Source of the DNA: Anaerospora hongkongensis
GTDB taxonomy: Bacteria; Bacillota; Negativicutes; Sporomusales; DSM-15969
DNA: 64,000 bases
Direction of reading: 5' to 3'
Assembly: GCF_004339805.1 (NCBI RefSeq)
Contig: NZ_SLUI01000002.1
Coordinates: 124,001 to 188,000, forward strand
Positions 8,409-16,982 of the stretch are shown here, piece by piece (position 1 is the first letter of the stretch; the number at the start of each line of letters is the position of its first letter). The notes beneath the pieces are model-generated. The model made no database searches. It saw only the letters and a list, made by a program, of their open reading frames with translations, and was not told where the DNA came from. Both the position numbers and the translations under genes were made by a program.

Positions 8409-9095
8409 TCATTTCAATAACAGCTCTAGCATCTTTTTACGGTTATTAATAAATTCTTTCGTGATCATATAAGATTCCGTTGCTTCGTAATCAACAGCGC
8501 GAATACTTTCATTGGCAATTTGGAGAATTAAGGCCTGAGGATATCCGGTAATAATCGGGGAATGTGTCGCAATAATAAATTGAGACTGCTGCTGTACCAA
8601 ATCATGGATTCTGGCTACCATTGCCATCTGCCTCATCGGCGATAAAGCCGCTTCCGGTTCATCCAGTATATACAGCCCATTGCCGCTAAACCTGTTCATA
8701 AAGGTTGCAAAAAAAGCTTCCCCATGGGATTGCTCGTGTAAAGATTGTCCCCCGTAATATTGCTTAACTAACAGTTCATCGACCTGCGTTGCCACGTTAT
8801 AGAAGCTCTCTGCCCGCAGAAAAAAACCGTCTCGCGGTCTCTTCACTCCCCGTACCAACCGAATATTCCGGTACAATTGCGAATGAGAGTCTCTCGTTGA
8901 AAATAAGAAATTGCGAGTTCCACCTTCGGGATTAAAGCCCCAGGCTATGGCGATTGCTTCCAGCAAAGTAGACTTGCCAGTGCCATTTTCCCCTACAATA
9001 AAGGTAACCTGGGGATGAAAGTCGATGCAGTGCAAATTACGAAAAACAGGCAGCGAAAAAGGATATTCCTGCTTTTCTTCGGTTTTGTCATGCAT
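8409..9095 (-). CDS. AAA-family ATPase, ABC-like (COG3910 type)
   Basis: A 228-residue single-domain ATPase with a Walker A motif GENGTGKST (35-43), Walker B ILDEPEAALS, and the H-loop region IIATHSPI. This arrangement is typical of small RecF/SMC-like AAA proteins without a transmembrane partner. Their function is mostly unknown. No obvious ribosome binding site precedes the ATG at 9095. No nuclease or reverse-transcriptase partner lies next to it, so a retron or OLD-like defence role is not supported here. Confidence 0.8.
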   Translation of the reverse strand: MHDKTEEKQEYPFSLPVFRNLHCIDFHPQVTFIVGENGTGKSTLLEAIAIAWGFNPEGGTRNFLFSTRDSHSQLYRNIRLVRGVKRPRDGFFLRAESFYNVATQVDELLVKQYYGGQSLHEQSHGEAFFATFMNRFSGNGLYILDEPEAALSPMRQMAMVARIHDLVQQQSQFIIATHSPIITGYPQALILQIANESIRAVDYEATESYMITKEFINNRKKMLELLLK

Positions 9096-9334
9096 GATTT
9101 GTATTGAACGTAAAAACTGTGATGTATGAATTGTAATCGGCTCCCAATCTAAATTTGATCGCCTTACTAGTATCTTCTATCACAAACCGTTTCAGCCATC
9201 TATACGGAGCGCATAAATTATAGCATTGTGTGCAACATGCTGCAATGATATAATACTATACAAATTAACACTGATAATCAGCTGAAATTCAGTTGACTGT
9301 AAACTTATATCACGTGTGGAATGGAGTAAATAAC

Positions 9335-10066
9335 ATGGACAGTAAAAAAGCAATTATTGCACAAGGCTATCAATATAGCGAGCCTGAGTTTTGGAAAGGA
9401 GTCATTAGCAGCGGGCCAATTTTACTAGGAGTGATTCCCTTCGGCATTACCTGCGGAATCATGGGCCTGACTGCCGGGTTGACATCACTGGAAACGATCT
9501 TGATGTCGCTGCTGGTATTTGCCGGCGCCAGTCAATTTATTGCCATTACCATGCTGGGAGCCGGTATTACCGGCTGGAGCATGATCGTCTTTACAACACT
9601 TCTGGTAAATTTACGTCATATGCTGATGGGTGCATCTTTAGCACAATACATGGTGCGGCTGCCGCTGTCCCGTCAGGCACTGCTGTCTTTTCTGCTGACT
9701 GATGAAGCCTATGCCGTTACAATCAGCCGCATCGATCAGTCCGGCTACAGCGCAGCTTTCCAGCTAGGTACCAGCCTGAGCCTGTACATCACTTGGGCAT
9801 TATCGACAATAACGGGCGTTCTGGTTGGCAGCTATATACCTGATCCACTGGCCTGGGGACTGGATTTTGCCATGCCGGCAACTTTTTTGGTATTACTGCT
9901 GCCAAGGTTAACCGACAAAATAAGTATTGCCGTATGTATCACAGCCGGCCTGATAGCCATTACAGGTGCGTTGTATCTGCCCGGCAAATGGTATATGGTT
10001 GCCGCCTGTTTGGGAGCAGTCTTAATCGGTGTGCTTATGGAAGGAGCTAAAGAAGATGCGCAATGA
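9335..10066 (+). CDS. azlC: AzlC-family branched-chain amino acid exporter subunit
   Basis: A 243-residue inner-membrane protein with the AzlC hallmarks: SGPILLGVIPFGITCGI near the start and FAGASQFIAITMLGAG. AzlC and AzlD form a two-component exporter of branched-chain amino acids or analogues. The ATG at 9335 has TGGAGT 7 nt upstream and is preferred over the upstream in-frame ATG at 9293. It overlaps azlD by 11 bp. Confidence 0.92.
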   Translation: MDSKKAIIAQGYQYSEPEFWKGVISSGPILLGVIPFGITCGIMGLTAGLTSLETILMSLLVFAGASQFIAITMLGAGITGWSMIVFTTLLVNLRHMLMGASLAQYMVRLPLSRQALLSFLLTDEAYAVTISRIDQSGYSAAFQLGTSLSLYITWALSTITGVLVGSYIPDPLAWGLDFAMPATFLVLLLPRLTDKISIAVCITAGLIAITGALYLPGKWYMVAACLGAVLIGVLMEGAKEDAQ

Positions 10067-10379
10067 AATAATGGCAATTATCGCTGGTATGGCCCTTGTC
10101 ACATTTATAACCCGGTTCAGCTGTGTAGCCTTGCTGCAGCAGACCGGTATGCCGCTATGGCTGGAGCGATGGCTGAAGCATATCCCGACAGCGATTCTTA
10201 CCGCTTTGATTTTACCAGCCCTGGTCCTGCCTGAGGGCCGGCTGGATTTATCTTTGCACAATCACTATTTGCTGGCCGGTTTTGCTGCAGCCCTCGCAGC
10301 CTACAAGAGCCGCAGCATTGTTGTGACTTTGTTGCTTGGTATGGGAACAATGGTAACGCTGCGCTTCCTGGGGGCATAG
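10056..10379 (+). CDS. azlD: AzlD-family branched-chain amino acid exporter subunit
   Basis: A 107-residue membrane protein with four hydrophobic segments, including the ITRFSC motif and LPALVLPEGRLDL, typical of AzlD. The ATG at 10056 lies inside the end of azlC and is preceded by GGAAGGAGC, so the pair is translationally coupled. The two products act together as the exporter. Confidence 0.9.
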   Translation: MRNEIMAIIAGMALVTFITRFSCVALLQQTGMPLWLERWLKHIPTAILTALILPALVLPEGRLDLSLHNHYLLAGFAAALAAYKSRSIVVTLLLGMGTMVTLRFLGA

Positions 10380-10390
10380 CGCTGCTGGTT

Positions 10391-11569
10391 CTACCTCAGC
10401 TTCGTAGTTGCCTGAACGATACCATTTCCCATGTCACTAATCGTTTCTAAAGCCTTAAATATTTGCATAATGGCCTCATTCTCTTCCTGGGAAGACCGGG
10501 AAACTTCGGTAAAGAATTTTTGGTTTTTCTCCATTTCCCCCGCTAAAGCAATGAGGGCAGGCACAATCTCAGACACGATTGCTTGCACTTCCACAATCGC
10601 AGAGCGAATATTCTCTGTCGACTGACGGCTTTCTTCAGCAAGCTTGCCTACCTCTTTCGCAACTACTGCAAAGCCGCGTCCGTGCTCACCCACCCGGGCA
10701 GCCTCAATACTTGCATTTAAAGCCAACAAATTGGTTTGCCCCGATATATGTTTAATGGCATCCGCTACATTCCCAATATTCTTGGCAGCTGCGGCTAACA
10801 CTTCCGACCGGTTTTTCACTTGCTCCAATTGGCTTACGCCTTGCGTAAATTTAGTGGTAATATCTTGCAGCGCAGCTGTTTCATTATTGATGGAAGTCGA
10901 GATTCGCTGAGCTATCCCGGTTATTTGCTGTAATTGGCCATTTAACTGGTTTGTGTTCTCTGTAATCTGCAGTAATAACTGCTTATTGCCGAAAGAGGTT
11001 ATCCACTGCATTAACTCACAAGCAGACTCAACACTGGCGATCCGCTTTGCGGCAATGATCCGGGCATCAGGCTGAATGTACTTCTTATATCGGTGATTCA
11101 GTACACCTTCAACGCCAACTATCGTTTCTACTCCGATAATGAATTTGGCTGCTGCCAGGCGCCTGCCAGCCTCTTCCTCCGTTATCTCATCATAAGAAAT
11201 ATACTCGAAGCGTATGTGGTCAATACTTAGTTCACCACAATACTCTTCGAGTTTTTTTGCATAACTGGTTGAATTATTAAAGATATGTACCGTTGCTCCT
11301 GCCGGCAATTTAGCCACCTGAATAAAGAAGTAATTATAGGGCAGCAATTCAATACCGACAATCTTATCCTGCGGAATCTTTTTTGCTAATTCTGTTTTCC
11401 GTGATGAAACGCATAGAAATAAATCAGCACCCGTATGCTCAGGTAAGTTATTGATTGGGCATGCGTGAACGTCGAAGGTATTCCCCAGAATTTGCTGCAC
11501 TGCTGTCATTAATTCATTGGCGATTAAATAATCACCTGCTGTCGTAATAATCCTGATACTCGAATTCAT
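10391..11569 (-). CDS. Soluble methyl-accepting chemotaxis-type receptor
   Basis: A 392-residue protein with no transmembrane segment. The C-terminal half is an MCP signalling domain with the hairpin tip around [19 protein letters not shown] and [18 protein letters not shown]. The first 200 residues form an alpha/beta domain ([20 protein letters not shown]...) that I cannot assign with certainty; it recalls sensory input domains of some sigma-54 regulators. The ATG at 11569 has GGGAGG 8 nt upstream. A cytoplasmic receptor of this kind probably senses an internal metabolite or redox state. Confidence 0.85.
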   Translation of the reverse strand: MNSSIRIITTAGDYLIANELMTAVQQILGNTFDVHACPINNLPEHTGADLFLCVSSRKTELAKKIPQDKIVGIELLPYNYFFIQVAKLPAGATVHIFNNSTSYAKKLEEYCGELSIDHIRFEYISYDEITEEEAGRRLAAAKFIIGVETIVGVEGVLNHRYKKYIQPDARIIAAKRIASVESACELMQWITSFGNKQLLLQITENTNQLNGQLQQITGIAQRISTSINNETAALQDITTKFTQGVSQLEQVKNRSEVLAAAAKNIGNVADAIKHISGQTNLLALNASIEAARVGEHGRGFAVVAKEVGKLAEESRQSTENIRSAIVEVQAIVSEIVPALIALAGEMEKNQKFFTEVSRSSQEENEAIMQIFKALETISDMGNGIVQATTKLR

Positions 11570-11593
11570 ACTTTCATCCTCCCTGTTGCTGTT

Positions 11594-11641
11594 AAAAAAA
11601 TTAAAAGTAAAAGCCCTGGGCTCGGAGAGAGTCCAGGGCTT
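11594..11641 (-). terminator. Intrinsic terminator upstream of the chemotaxis receptor
   Basis: On the minus strand, stem AAGCCCTGGACTC/GAGCCCAGGGCTT is followed by TTTACTTTTAATTTTTTT. It ends the upstream GNAT transcript, or it is a leader attenuator for the receptor gene, whose start is only about 25 bp further on. Confidence 0.75.
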
Positions 11642-11742
11642 CATTGCCGTGTTCTAATATCCCAGATTGTGCAGACTTGAGTGCCAAACGGCAAGTTTAT
11701 TGCCGAAGATTGTGGCCTCATCCATTAGTGTTCGATTGCCGG

Positions 11743-12255
11743 TTATTTTTCCGTAGGTATTTTAGGGCCTGCTAAATCCAGCTGATAAAAGGCAAGATGT
11801 AACCATTTACCAAACTTATAGCCGGCATTCTTGATGACACCGGATAATCGAAACCCTAATTTTTCATGCATTATAATACTGCCTTCATTTGCCTCATCAA
11901 TTCCGGCAACCAGTGTGGCATACTCCCGTTCACCGGCAATGCGGATGATTTCCTTCATTAGCAGCGTAGCAATACCCGCATTCCTGTACTCCTTATGTAC
12001 GTATACGGAATGTTCGATCGTATATTTGTATGCCGGCCAGGCCCTAAAAGGACCAAAGGTAGCAAAACCAACAACTTTCTCATCTTCTTCAAATACTAAT
12101 AAGGGATAGCCATCAGCCTTCTTTTTTTCATACCAATCTTTTCGGTCCGCAAGGGTATGGGCTGTATAATCATAAACCGCCGTCGTATGGATGATTGCAT
12201 CGTTATATATTTCCAGTATGTCCGCCAGATCCTGTTCCTTAGCTGCTCTGATCAT
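11743..12255 (-). CDS. GNAT acetyltransferase, phosphinothricin/methionine sulfoximine type
   Basis: A 170-residue GNAT protein starting MIRAAKEQDLADILEIYNDA, with the family features SVYVHKEYRNAGIATLLM (acetyl-CoA loop) and the C-terminal HEKLGFRLSGVIKNAGYKFGKW block shared with PAT/MnaT enzymes. These acetylate phosphinothricin-like amino acids. The ATG at 12255 follows GAGGAG, so this start is chosen over 12279. It sits 26 bp after a second GNAT gene on the same strand and is probably co-transcribed with it. Confidence 0.85.
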   Translation of the reverse strand: MIRAAKEQDLADILEIYNDAIIHTTAVYDYTAHTLADRKDWYEKKKADGYPLLVFEEDEKVVGFATFGPFRAWPAYKYTIEHSVYVHKEYRNAGIATLLMKEIIRIAGEREYATLVAGIDEANEGSIIMHEKLGFRLSGVIKNAGYKFGKWLHLAFYQLDLAGPKIPTEK

Positions 12256-12281
12256 ATTGTACTGCTCCTCACAAGGCAAAT

Positions 12282-12767
12282 TTACGATAATGTCTTAATC
12301 ATATTGAACCAATCGGCGCCACCAAGCTGTGAACCGGATGTACCGCTGTTATTGTAACCATGCTTTTCATAAAAGCGAATATACTTTTCCTTACAGGTAA
12401 GGGTTACGGTTTCCCGCTGCCTGCTGGCTGCTGCCTGTTCCATATGACTAAGCAGCTTTGCGGCAATCCCCAGTTTTTGATACTGTGGATCAACTGCCAG
12501 GCCCAAGATGCTTTGATGCCCGCCCGATACCGGATTGGCCTGTATATCACGAAATAATTCATCCGTAATAAAGGGGCTTGCAATAACCGGCCCATTTACC
12601 AGTCCAATAATCTTTCCGTCTTCTTCAAAGACAAAAAAGCTATCCGGAATGATCCTCAGCCTTTTTTCAAACGCTTCTGGTGTAGCTGCTTCTGTTTTTA
12701 CAAAACAAAGATTTTCAAGAACAAGTAATGCTGATAGATCCTCAATTGCTGCATTGCGTATTTTCAT
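12282..12767 (-). CDS. GNAT-family N-acetyltransferase
   Basis: A 161-residue GNAT protein. The acetyl-CoA binding loop is LAVDPQYQKLGIAAKLL, and the end has the YEKHGYNNSG element. The overall shape resembles arylalkylamine-type acetyltransferases, but the substrate cannot be predicted. It precedes the PAT-like gene by 26 bp. Confidence 0.8.
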   Translation of the reverse strand: MKIRNAAIEDLSALLVLENLCFVKTEAATPEAFEKRLRIIPDSFFVFEEDGKIIGLVNGPVIASPFITDELFRDIQANPVSGGHQSILGLAVDPQYQKLGIAAKLLSHMEQAAASRQRETVTLTCKEKYIRFYEKHGYNNSGTSGSQLGGADWFNMIKTLS

Positions 12768-12909
12768 CCTGACAACCTCTAATCACGTAGTATATTTCTA
12801 TTATACTAAATAATCCGTTGTAAGAAAACAAAATGTATCAATATAAATACGAAACGTACAGTCCATGAAGTTTTTTTCATAAACTGTACGTTCGCTGTTA
12901 CTACTGATC

Positions 12910-14364
12910 TCAAGTACCACAGAAAGTTTGGTACGGAACAGTTGACGGCACAGGCAGAGCAGCATATTCAGCCTGTTCGGGAGTATAAGCATACGGCTTG
13001 GCCAGTACAGCAAGCAGCCTATTTATACCCCTGTAATCTGCGTATTCCACCGCGCTCGCCAGCGCTTCTTCCACCCGGTGATTGCGCGGAATGACGGCAG
13101 GATTGTTGTCTTTCATCAGTTGACGCCATTTATCTTCTGCTTGTTGCTGTCGGCCCAGTCTTGCCCGCCATGAATCACGCCAGTGGGCAAAATCCGTAGT
13201 TTGCATCATCCCAGCATCCTCATGCATCCCCAGCGTCAGCAACCGGAAGGTGTTCGTATAGTCGGCCCGGTATTTCTCCATCATTGTAAGCAGATTTGCC
13301 ACCAGTGTCTCGTCTGCTGCCTCTTCATTGAACAGGCCCAGTTTAGCTCTCATTCCGGCCAGCCAGGTACTTTGATACAGTTTCTGAAAACCAGAAATTA
13401 CGTCCTCCGCCAACCGGAGCGCCTGCGCTTCGTTACTATGCAGGAGCGGCAAGAGAGCATCGGCTAATCGCGCAAGGTTCCAGGCGGCAATCGGCGGCTG
13501 ATTGGCATAAGCATACCGCCCCTGCCGGTCAATCGAACTGAATACGGTTGACGGATCGTAAACGTCCATAAAAGCACAGGGTCCATAGTCTATGGTTTCT
13601 CCGCTAATCGCCATGTTATCCGTATTCATTACACCATGAATAAAGCCTGTCAGCTGCCATTTGGCAATTAAAGCAGCCTGGCGCCTGACCACTGCTTTTA
13701 GCAGTTCCAAATAACAATCCGGCGATGGTTCGATATCCGGATAATGCCTTTGCAGCGTATAATCGGCCAGTGTCTTTATATCCTCAACAGTGCCCCAATT
13801 GGCAACATACTGAAAGGTACCGACACGGATATGACTGGCAGCTACCCGGGTCAGGATTGCTCCAGGCAGCTCGGTTTGCCGGATAACCGCTTCACCGGTT
13901 GTCACCACCGCCAAACTGCGGGTTGTAGGAATACCAAGCCCGTGCATCGCTTCGCTGATGATATATTCACGCAGCATCGGCCCCAATGCTGCCCGTCCGT
14001 CTCCACCGCGGGAGTACGGCGTTCTGCCCGAGCCTTTGAGTTGAATATCTACCCGCTCACCCTGAGGAGTAATCTGTTCCCCCAGCAGCAAGGCCCGCCC
14101 GTCACCCAGCATGGTAAAATGTCCGAACTGATGGGCTGCGTATGCCTGAGCGAGCGGCGCAGCCCCCTCCGGCAGCCGGTTGCCGGCAAACACAGCCACA
14201 TTGTCGGCGCTCTTCAGTTCAGCGGCATTGAATCCCAGAGAATCCGCCAGTGCATCATTCAATAGGATTAATTTTGGTGTACGTACAGGAGTTGGGTTAA
14301 GACGGGTAAAAAACTTCCCCGGCAGCCGCGCATAGCTATTGTCAAGGTTCCACCCTGTTGTCAT
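12910..14364 (-). CDS. selO: SelO/YdiU protein adenylyltransferase (pseudokinase)
   Basis: A 484-residue member of the SelO family, which transfers AMP to protein hydroxyl groups and is linked to redox stress. Visible features are the ligand-binding [18 protein letters not shown] region, [20 protein letters not shown] in the catalytic part, and the C-terminal CGT tail (YQTFCGT), where the cysteine replaces the selenocysteine of eukaryotic forms. The gene overlaps the upstream DUF1801 gene by 4 bp. Confidence 0.93.
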   Translation of the reverse strand: MTTGWNLDNSYARLPGKFFTRLNPTPVRTPKLILLNDALADSLGFNAAELKSADNVAVFAGNRLPEGAAPLAQAYAAHQFGHFTMLGDGRALLLGEQITPQGERVDIQLKGSGRTPYSRGGDGRAALGPMLREYIISEAMHGLGIPTTRSLAVVTTGEAVIRQTELPGAILTRVAASHIRVGTFQYVANWGTVEDIKTLADYTLQRHYPDIEPSPDCYLELLKAVVRRQAALIAKWQLTGFIHGVMNTDNMAISGETIDYGPCAFMDVYDPSTVFSSIDRQGRYAYANQPPIAAWNLARLADALLPLLHSNEAQALRLAEDVISGFQKLYQSTWLAGMRAKLGLFNEEAADETLVANLLTMMEKYRADYTNTFRLLTLGMHEDAGMMQTTDFAHWRDSWRARLGRQQQAEDKWRQLMKDNNPAVIPRNHRVEEALASAVEYADYRGINRLLAVLAKPYAYTPEQAEYAALPVPSTVPYQTFCGT

Positions 14365-14654
14365 CCTTTCTCACTCCTTTTAGCCGTATTCTCAGCAACT
14401 CTATATGTAACGATTTTACCGATTAATTCATAAGGAAGCGGCTTATCTAAGGGAAACTGGACTGAGCCCTTTGCGCCTTTATAATTCGATAATTCACTTT
14501 TAAAGGCTTCAATTCCACTGGGACCGGGATAAAAGCCGACAGGTGCGGCCTCTTTTATTACGTTTTTTAACTTGTTGAGTATTGCCTGAACATGAGGCGA
14601 AAATTGTAAGATATACTCATCAATCGTGTTAACCGGTATTGTACTCTCTGGCAT
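14361..14654 (-). CDS. DUF1801/Fra-like protein with an internal deletion
   Basis: A 97-residue protein of the YdhG/DUF1801 (frataxin-like fold) group. The N-terminus ([20 protein letters not shown]) and C-terminus ([20 protein letters not shown], then [14 protein letters not shown]) are well conserved. The middle block that relatives carry between EAAP and GFYP (about 28 residues with an ISYGMPAF-like segment) is absent, and the frame is kept. It may be non-functional or a reduced form. GGAGGAAATC precedes the ATG at 14654. It is coupled to selO. Confidence 0.75.
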   Translation of the reverse strand: MPESTIPVNTIDEYILQFSPHVQAILNKLKNVIKEAAPVGFYPGPSGIEAFKSELSNYKGAKGSVQFPLDKPLPYELIGKIVTYRVAENTAKRSEKG

Positions 14655-14882
14655 GATTTCCTCCAACTTAACTAAGCATTATGATTTCGTATCAAACCTG
14701 CGATATAGCTATGTTGTCCAGTTTTCGGATTTATTACATAATTTCCTTGAACAAGCCTCCTTAATACGGTACTAAAGATATCGATAATTCTATAGTATAC
14801 CTGGAGGATGCATCTGTAAAATCCTTTCATCCGGTAAGAAGCATGGCTAACCTGTCTGCCCATCTTCTTATCGCAGGAACAC

Positions 14883-14914
14883 ATAAACCGGCATGGCTCA
14901 GTGCCCATGCCGGT
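14883..14914. terminator. Terminator-like hairpin after the QueG-like gene
   Basis: Perfect arms AAACCGGCATGG...CCATGCCGGTTT lie 12 bp past the stop of the minus-strand Fe-S protein gene. The 14655-14925 interval shows no convincing gene. Confidence 0.6.
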
Positions 14915-14925
14915 TTCCATACTGA

Positions 14926-15954
14926 CTACACTGCCACTTCTTTGGCAATGGTCTGCGCCATCTCACGAACCTTTTCATTGTCACTTTCACAGGCTGTAAG
15001 AATGACATTTTTATATTTCGCCTGATAGTTGTTACGCATGAAGCTTAATACATTTATCTGCCACTTCCAAAGCTCATCCGGCGACAAATAGAAAAACTTG
15101 GGCTGAACCTTTGCCCGGTAGAAATCGTCTTTCATCTGCAATATATTCTCCGGAGTAAGCGCCAAAGATAACTCGGCAAGTCCAGGAAACTCCTTTTCCT
15201 CTTGCCATTTCCCCTTATTCATCGGACACACATCCTGACAAATATCACAGCCATAGATGCAGCTGCCAAAGGTTTTACGCAAAGGCTCCTGAGGCAGATT
15301 GCGTCCGCCAAAAGTCGTCAGGAAGGAAACGCAGGTATTCGGCAGCATCGTATAGGGAGCTGATAACGAGCGGGTCGGACATGCCTTTACACAGCGATTG
15401 CATCCCTCGGGACAGGGACGGGTATTGGAAGCTTCCCTCAGCTCCATTTCCTCGTCGGTAAGCCAGGCCTCCAAATGCATCCAGGAGCCGGCTTGTGTAT
15501 AAAAGAAATTATTGCGCCGGATAATGCCAAGACCGGCCTGCATGGCCGCCCAGCGCAGCCCGACAACTCCAAATTTGCGGTTAGTAGCAATCTTCAAACC
15601 AAGCCCTTCCATAAAACGCTCCATTGCCTGGCTGTTCTGAAATTCCTCTGAGCTGGCATCGCAGCGAACATCAAATAAGTAGGCTTTGGCAATCTGGCCT
15701 CGAACCGCTTCCGGTATTTTATATTTTCCATAGCCTGCTACCAATATAACAACCGATTTTGCCCAGGGATAGTGCTCAAGCGGCTGCGTCAGATGACGCT
15801 GTCTTTGATAAAACATCTCGGACGCCGGTATTTTTTGAATGCGTTCATTAAACTTTTCCGCATAGCCCTCCAAAGCACGGACCGGAATAATCCCACACTT
15901 TTCATAACCCAGTTGGTATGCTCTCTCCCGAATCAGTTGTGCTGTTGTTTGCAT
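14926..15954 (-). CDS. QueG-like (epoxyqueuosine reductase family) 4Fe-4S protein
   Basis: A 342-residue protein with the QueG layout: an N-terminal DUF1730-like domain, GVVGLRWAAMQAGLGIIRRN, and two 4Fe-4S motifs, CPEGCNRCVKACP and CIYGCDICQDVCP. QueG is a cobalamin-dependent reductase of tRNA queuosine biosynthesis; this protein may be a paralogue with another substrate, since no queuosine genes are nearby. A perfect 24-bp palindrome lies 41-64 bp upstream and shares its core with one before the adjacent marR gene, so it is probably MarR-regulated. Confidence 0.8.
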   Translation of the reverse strand: MQTTAQLIRERAYQLGYEKCGIIPVRALEGYAEKFNERIQKIPASEMFYQRQRHLTQPLEHYPWAKSVVILVAGYGKYKIPEAVRGQIAKAYLFDVRCDASSEEFQNSQAMERFMEGLGLKIATNRKFGVVGLRWAAMQAGLGIIRRNNFFYTQAGSWMHLEAWLTDEEMELREASNTRPCPEGCNRCVKACPTRSLSAPYTMLPNTCVSFLTTFGGRNLPQEPLRKTFGSCIYGCDICQDVCPMNKGKWQEEKEFPGLAELSLALTPENILQMKDDFYRAKVQPKFFYLSPDELWKWQINVLSFMRNNYQAKYKNVILTACESDNEKVREMAQTIAKEVAV

Positions 15955-15994
15955 CTTACCGCACTCCCCTTACGTATAATGTGACTGTCTTTTA

Positions 15995-16018
15995 ATTTAC
16001 ATGTATATACATGTAAAT
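15995..16018. promoter_or_regulatory. Perfect 24-bp palindrome, probable MarR operator
   Basis: An exact 24-bp inverted repeat centred on ATGTATATACAT (16001-16012), in the promoter region of the QueG-like gene. The same 12-bp core recurs at 16481-16492 before marR. Confidence 0.75.
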
Positions 16019-16029
16019 CACTAAAAAAT

Positions 16030-16464
16030 TTATTTTACTAATTGTTCAAGCATTTTCAAGGTTTTAAAGAAATCAGCCAAACGTTCTAAACCCAATTCTT
16101 GTTGAATATGGGTTTGGGCTTCTCGCCACAAGGGCAGTATTTCCGCTAACTTCTTCTTCCCTTCTTCTGTCAGGCAGATTGCTTTTTTCCTCGCATCGGT
16201 TTCCTTGCGGGTAATGGTAAGATAACCTTGCTTCTTCAGTATTTCAATATTACGGGTGATTGTCGTCTGGTCTTTGCAGGTTTTCTCACCAAGCTCGCTA
16301 ATGGATATTTCTTCATTCTGCGAAACGGCTAGAAGCAGTGAATACTGAGATGCTCTTAATCCACTTGGCTGTAGATGCTGGTCATAATACTGAGTGACAG
16401 CCTGTGCTGCTTTGCGTAAATTATAGCAGACACAACGCTGATCAATTCTTGCTGATGAAGTCAT
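16030..16464 (-). CDS. MarR-family transcriptional regulator
   Basis: A 144-residue winged-helix MarR protein. The recognition region is ISELGEKTCKDQTTITRNIEILKKQGYLTITR and the wing contains KETDARKKAICLT. The ATG at 16464 has a GGGGGAAG site and lies downstream of the palindrome at 16481-16492; the longer reading to 16521 would put the operator inside the coding region. The shared palindrome core predicts autoregulation and control of the QueG-like gene. Confidence 0.88.
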   Translation of the reverse strand: MTSSARIDQRCVCYNLRKAAQAVTQYYDQHLQPSGLRASQYSLLLAVSQNEEISISELGEKTCKDQTTITRNIEILKKQGYLTITRKETDARKKAICLTEEGKKKLAEILPLWREAQTHIQQELGLERLADFFKTLKMLEQLVK

Positions 16465-16480
16465 AAGCTTCCCCCGTTTC

Positions 16481-16492
16481 ATGTATATACAT
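16481..16492. promoter_or_regulatory. Probable MarR autoregulatory operator
   Basis: Perfect 12-bp palindrome ATGTATATACAT, 17 bp before the marR start codon, identical to the core of the longer palindrome at 15995-16018. Confidence 0.7.
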
Positions 16493-16590
16493 ATATTAGT
16501 ATGACCATTGCGTTTTGTCAAGAATGATCGCGAATAGTTTTGCGCTTTTGTACACAGGCTAAGGAATAACCAAATAAGGGAGGAATTGAC

Positions 16591-16932
16591 ATGTTTAACC
16601 GGTTACGAATCGTATTCGCTTTACTTGTCTTAGGCACAATGATTGTCAGCGGCTGCGGCACCGCCCCCCAGCAGAAGCCGGCTCAGCCCATGGAGCAAAT
16701 GCAGGAAATGAGTGAAGACGCTTGGAATAACATGATGAAAAACAGGCCGGAAATGATGAAGAAAGCCATGAGCAATCCGGAAATGCGCGCAACCATGGTG
16801 AAAATGATGTCTGAACCGGAAATGAAACAACCAATGCTTGATATTATGGCTGATCCGGCTATGAAAGATGTTGTACGCAGCATGATGAAAGACCCCCGTA
16901 TTAAACCGACAGCCCAGGAAGCCCTAAAATAA
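16591..16932 (+). CDS. Methionine-rich lipoprotein
   Basis: A 113-residue lipoprotein: signal peptide and lipobox VSGC (lipidated Cys near residue 22), then a mature part with about 20 methionines. The repeated NPEMRATMVKMM / EPEMKQPMLDIM / DPAMKDVVRSMM pattern resembles STI1-like helical repeats found in co-chaperones. The methionines could bind copper or a hydrophobic partner. I do not recognise a named family. GGGAGG precedes the ATG. Confidence 0.75.
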   Translation: MFNRLRIVFALLVLGTMIVSGCGTAPQQKPAQPMEQMQEMSEDAWNNMMKNRPEMMKKAMSNPEMRATMVKMMSEPEMKQPMLDIMADPAMKDVVRSMMKDPRIKPTAQEALK

Positions 16933-16936
16933 AAGG

Positions 16937-16979
16937 AACAGTCTCTTTACTTGCAATAGCAGATAAAGAGACTGTTTTT
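16937..16979. terminator. Bidirectional terminator between lipoprotein and yeiH
   Basis: Perfect 13-bp arms AACAGTCTCTTTA/TAAAGAGACTGTT followed by TTTT on the plus strand; A-rich on the other side. It serves the two convergent genes. Confidence 0.8.
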
Positions 16980-16982
16980 TGC

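Noticed and set aside
8409-9095. The lone AAA ATPase as part of an anti-phage system.
   Set aside because: Its neighbours are an amidohydrolase and azlC; no nuclease, reverse transcriptase or toxin is adjacent.
14672-14920. An 82-codon minus-strand frame between the DUF1801 and QueG-like genes.
   Set aside because: It covers the terminator hairpin at 14883-14914 and resembles no protein.
14926-15954. Calling the Fe-S protein queG outright, and linking it to the B12 locus.
   Set aside because: It has the family layout but lies with a MarR regulator, far from queuosine genes and from the riboswitches; paralogy is at least as likely.
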